From: an uncultured Tessaracoccus sp.
Lineage (GTDB): Bacteria; Actinomycetota; Actinomycetes; Propionibacteriales; Propionibacteriaceae
Assembly: GCF_943914565.1 (NCBI RefSeq)
Contig: NZ_CALUCN010000018.1
Location: 1 to 50,890, forward strand
Direction of reading: 5' to 3'
Length of the DNA stretch: 50,890 nt
Part shown: one piece after another, positions 50,854 through 50,890 of the stretch
Numbering within the stretch: the first letter of the stretch is position 1
Layout of the letters: each line of letters starts with the position of its first letter
Notes under the pieces: model-generated
What the model saw: the letters and a program-made list of their open reading frames with translations, nothing else
Told to the model about the DNA's origin: nothing
Databases searched by the model: none
Made by a program: the position numbers and the translations under genes

Positions 50854-50890
50854 TCATTTCGCGCAGACACTTGTGCTGGTACATGTGTGC

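Overview
The window is chromosomal DNA of a very GC-rich Gram-positive actinobacterium, most likely near the Propionibacteriales. I infer this from overall composition, a 39-residue DLW-39-type protein, a TadA partner protein of the actinobacterial type, a DUF222/HNH endonuclease tail, multi-membrane LCP and LytR_C proteins, and ABC sugar importers without their own ATPase. The species cannot be named from the sequence alone. There are no phage, plasmid, rRNA, CRISPR or transposase genes.

Layout. Positions 1-10950 are core housekeeping: the HNH tail, a quinone oxidoreductase, an RluA-type pseudouridine synthase, an LCP cell-wall transferase, succinate-semialdehyde dehydrogenase, three tRNA genes, GDPD, MenB, Upp, and TadA with its partner. 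Positions 11000-15770 hold a compact accessory module: a lactonase-like MBL hydrolase, a zinc-ribbon protein and a Zn-alcohol dehydrogenase, divergent from a GAF-PucR regulator. The module is bracketed by two direct copies of a hairpin-bearing repeat, and tRNA-Ser(CGA) follows. Positions 15900-20540 carry an S9 peptidase, a LytR_C protein, a small unknown protein and a HerA-like ATPase.

Positions 20590-29500 hold a large secreted GH20 hexosaminidase flanked by two near-identical hairpins. Next comes a sugar-acid operon (GntR regulator, four-carbon acid-sugar kinase, threonate-type dehydrogenase, GntP permease) with a clear promoter and a 15-bp operator, and then phosphofructokinase. Positions 29630-40190 hold a flavodoxin and a small tyrosine phosphatase, then an alpha-glucoside uptake and hydrolysis operon (binding protein, two permeases, two GH13 enzymes) divergent from a ROK repressor. 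One permease of this operon carries an in-frame TGA. An aldo-keto reductase and a cation-transporter-like protein follow. Positions 40190-44130 are a second sugar ABC importer with an IclR regulator. Positions 44180 to the end hold a lipoprotein class B PBP, TerC, an MFS transporter, DLW-39, GalE and an MBL hydrolase.

The main theme is carbohydrate capture: two importers, GH13 and GH20 enzymes, sugar-acid catabolism, PFK and GalE, each with a local regulator and recognisable palindromic sites. The most useful non-gene signals are four. (1) A dozen genes have a TANNNT-like -10 box only 6-8 nt before the start codon, which implies leaderless mRNAs. (2) A direct repeat pair brackets the lactonase/PucR module. 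(3) A family of CGACGGTGG-stem hairpins occurs at gene borders. (4) A nonsense codon interrupts an ABC permease.
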